DNA from: Myxococcota bacterium
Lineage (GTDB): Bacteria > Myxococcota_A > Polyangia > Polyangiales > Polyangiaceae
Assembly: GCA_963169915.1 (NCBI GenBank)
Contig: CAUJEM010000078.1
Span: forward strand, 1-52,592
DNA length: 52,592 bases
Reading direction: 5' to 3'
The notes under the pieces were generated by a model that saw only the letters and a program-made list of their open reading frames with translations, did no database searches and was not told the DNA's origin. Shown piece after piece: positions 51,875-52,592 of the stretch. Positions within the stretch are counted from its first letter, which is position 1; every line of letters begins with the position of its first letter. The translations under genes and the position numbers were made by a program.

Positions 51875-51902
51875 AAGCTAACCACCGAGATCCAGCGGTC
51901 AA
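51875..51902 (-). promoter_or_regulatory. dnaK promoter TTGACC-16-TAGCTT
   Basis: On the minus strand TTGACC (51897-51902, five of six consensus bases) is 16 bp from TAGCTT (51875-51880). The predicted start near 51868 leaves a 5' leader of about 134 nt that may fold and control translation. Confidence 0.5.
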
Positions 51903-52021
51903 CGGGGCTGGCACACTTCGTGACGCGCACCCGTGATGCTTGATTTCACGGCTTCCAGGGCCATAACGGGGGAACGCCACCCCGAGCTCACGCCACCGGA
52001 GGCGGCCCTGCCGATCTAGGG

Positions 52022-52049
52022 TTGACAGGGTGGGGCCGACGAATAAGCT
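52022..52049 (+). promoter_or_regulatory. tRNA-Ala promoter TTGACA-16-TAAGCT
   Basis: A perfect TTGACA (52022-52027) is 16 bp from TAAGCT (52044-52049), 20 nt before the tRNA 5' end. It is the best -35 match in the window. Confidence 0.65.
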
Positions 52050-52069
52050 GCGGCCTCTCTCGCCCGACC

Positions 52070-52142
<73 letters not shown>

Positions 52143-52161
52143 CCGGTCCCCCCTCCAACCC

Positions 52162-52195
52162 CACGCTGCTCGAGGCCCTCGCCCCGAGCAGCGTG
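52162..52195. terminator. Hairpin between tRNA-Ala and the convergent MYXO-CTERM gene
   Basis: CACGCTGCTCG (52162-52172) and CGAGCAGCGTG (52185-52195) pair perfectly over 11 bp with a 12-nt loop. It can end transcription of the tRNA from the left and of the gene at 52214 from the right. There is no T run in either direction. Confidence 0.6.
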
Positions 52196-52213
52196 CGCTC
52201 GGGCGTCCTCCCC

Positions 52214-52592
52214 TCAGGCCACGCGGCGGCGGCGCGCCAGCGCGAGCGCCGCCAGCCCCAAGCCGATGACCCAGGGCACGGGCCGCACCGGGCCCGCGCC
52301 CTTCACGTCGCAGCTCCCGCTGTTGTCGGGATCGTGGTCCTGGTGGACGCAGACCGAGATGCCGTCCTGGATGGTGGTGCAGGTGCTGTGCGGGCCACAG
52401 CGGTTGGCCTCCACCGAGCAGGTCGCCGTGCAGTAGTTGCCGCTGCCATCACCCGGATCCATGCAGACGAAGCCGCGCCCGCACTGGTTGCCGTCGGCGC
52501 AGGCCACGCCCAGCGGGGGCGGGCCAGCGCGGAGCGCGTCGTCCCCCCCCCGCAACCCGCCCACGCCGCGGCCCGCCCCGCCCCCCCAGCCC
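52214..52592 (-). CDS. C-terminal part of a secreted MYXO-CTERM protein (partial)
   Basis: The frame stays open to the right edge with Gly-rich residues, so this is the 3' part of a larger gene. The visible 126 residues have a Cys-rich, EGF-like region (CADGNQCGRGFVCMDP, YCTATCSVEANRCGPHSTC, VCVHQDHDPDNSGSCD). They end with the sorting signature: Cys in GSC, a short spacer, a membrane helix (WVIGLGLAALALA) and Arg-rich RRRRVA. Such MYXO-CTERM tails are cut and lipid-modified or exported by a myxosortase-type system in Myxococcota. The anchored N-terminal domain, and so its function, lies outside the window. Confidence 0.82.
   Translation of the reverse strand, partial: GWGGGAGRGVGGLRGGDDALRAGPPPLGVACADGNQCGRGFVCMDPGDGSGNYCTATCSVEANRCGPHSTCTTIQDGISVCVHQDHDPDNSGSCDVKGAGPVRPVPWVIGLGLAALALARRRRVA

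Larger units (their letters stand above)
51734..52069. other. Divergent intergenic region between dnaK and tRNA-Ala, 336 bp
   Basis: It holds the dnaK ribosome site (51743-51747), the dnaK promoter (51875-51902) with a leader of about 134 nt, and the tRNA promoter (52022-52049). I see no additional gene. Confidence 0.7.

Noticed and set aside
51734..51902. CIRCE or sigma-32 heat-shock promoter for dnaK
   Set aside because: No TTAGCACTC inverted repeat. CTTGAG occurs near 51800, but no CCCCAT-like -10 follows at the right distance.
49796..51943. 715-codon plus-strand frame opposite dnaK
   Set aside because: Shadow of dnaK: its residues mirror the codon pattern of the minus-strand chaperone.

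Overview
The window comes from a very GC-rich bacterium, most likely a member of the Myxococcota (Polyangia-like). The support is the dense coding in GC-rich codons, the many lipoproteins and secreted Cys-rich or Ala/Pro-rich proteins, a C-terminal MYXO-CTERM-type tail (Cys, membrane helix, Arg cluster) at the right edge, thrombospondin type 3 repeats, and GTG starts with GTGA stop/start overlaps. I see no insertion sequence, phage, plasmid or CRISPR array. It reads as ordinary chromosome that mixes core genes with lineage-specific envelope genes.

Layout. 1-5 kb: a membrane protein, then a 999-residue fusion of a lipase-like hydrolase and an acyl-CoA ligase. 5-11 kb: ruvB, an unknown protein, a glycosyltransferase, an L,D-transpeptidase-like protein, a VOC protein and small unknown genes. 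11-16 kb: an M29-aminopeptidase-like protein that lacks metal ligands, an SDR dehydrogenase, a zinc-ribbon protein, a lipoprotein cytochrome c coupled to a DUF2378-like protein, and a HAD phosphatase. 15.5-23 kb: a DUF2254-like membrane protein, pckG, a secreted protein with TCAGD repeats, a BrkB/YihY protein and a Cys-rich lipoprotein. 23-27 kb: a SpoIVB-type (S55) protease and a beta-propeller protein in one operon. 27-30 kb: small membrane and lipoproteins, a Tat-exported DUF362 protein and a ComEA-like protein. 30-32 kb: murA-hisG. 32-44.5 kb: a long plus-strand run with a TSP3/OmpA-like protein, a HEAT-repeat protein, xseB, a CinA-like protein, radC, a PP2C phosphatase with a cyclic-nucleotide domain, a FecR-like lipoprotein, an outer-membrane protein, an unknown protein and an RluA-type pseudouridine synthase. 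44.4-52.6 kb: a multi-pass membrane protein, a large lipoprotein, a geranylgeranyl-reductase-like flavoprotein, dnaK, tRNA-Ala(CGC) and a partial MYXO-CTERM protein.

Two genome-wide habits stand out. Many genes have a TAnnnT hexamer 6-9 nt before the start codon and no Shine-Dalgarno sequence, which points to leaderless or near-leaderless mRNAs. This signal also helps choose several starts (positions 11572, 27114, 42178, 46204 and 49649). Within operons, seven gene pairs are joined by 4-nt GTGA or ATGA overlaps, so translational coupling is the rule there. A few genes (dnaK, pckG, xseB, the 114-residue gene at 10331 and the VOC gene) instead have clear Shine-Dalgarno sequences.

The most unusual protein-level observations are: the S55 protease with its Ser motif before its His motif, reversed relative to SpoIVB; the M29 homologue without its metal site; the hydrolase-ligase fusion with a degenerate ATP loop; the L,D-transpeptidase-like protein with SAGC instead of SHGC; and the tandem TCAGD repeats ahead of a C-terminal anchor. 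No single multi-gene system here can be called new from sequence alone.
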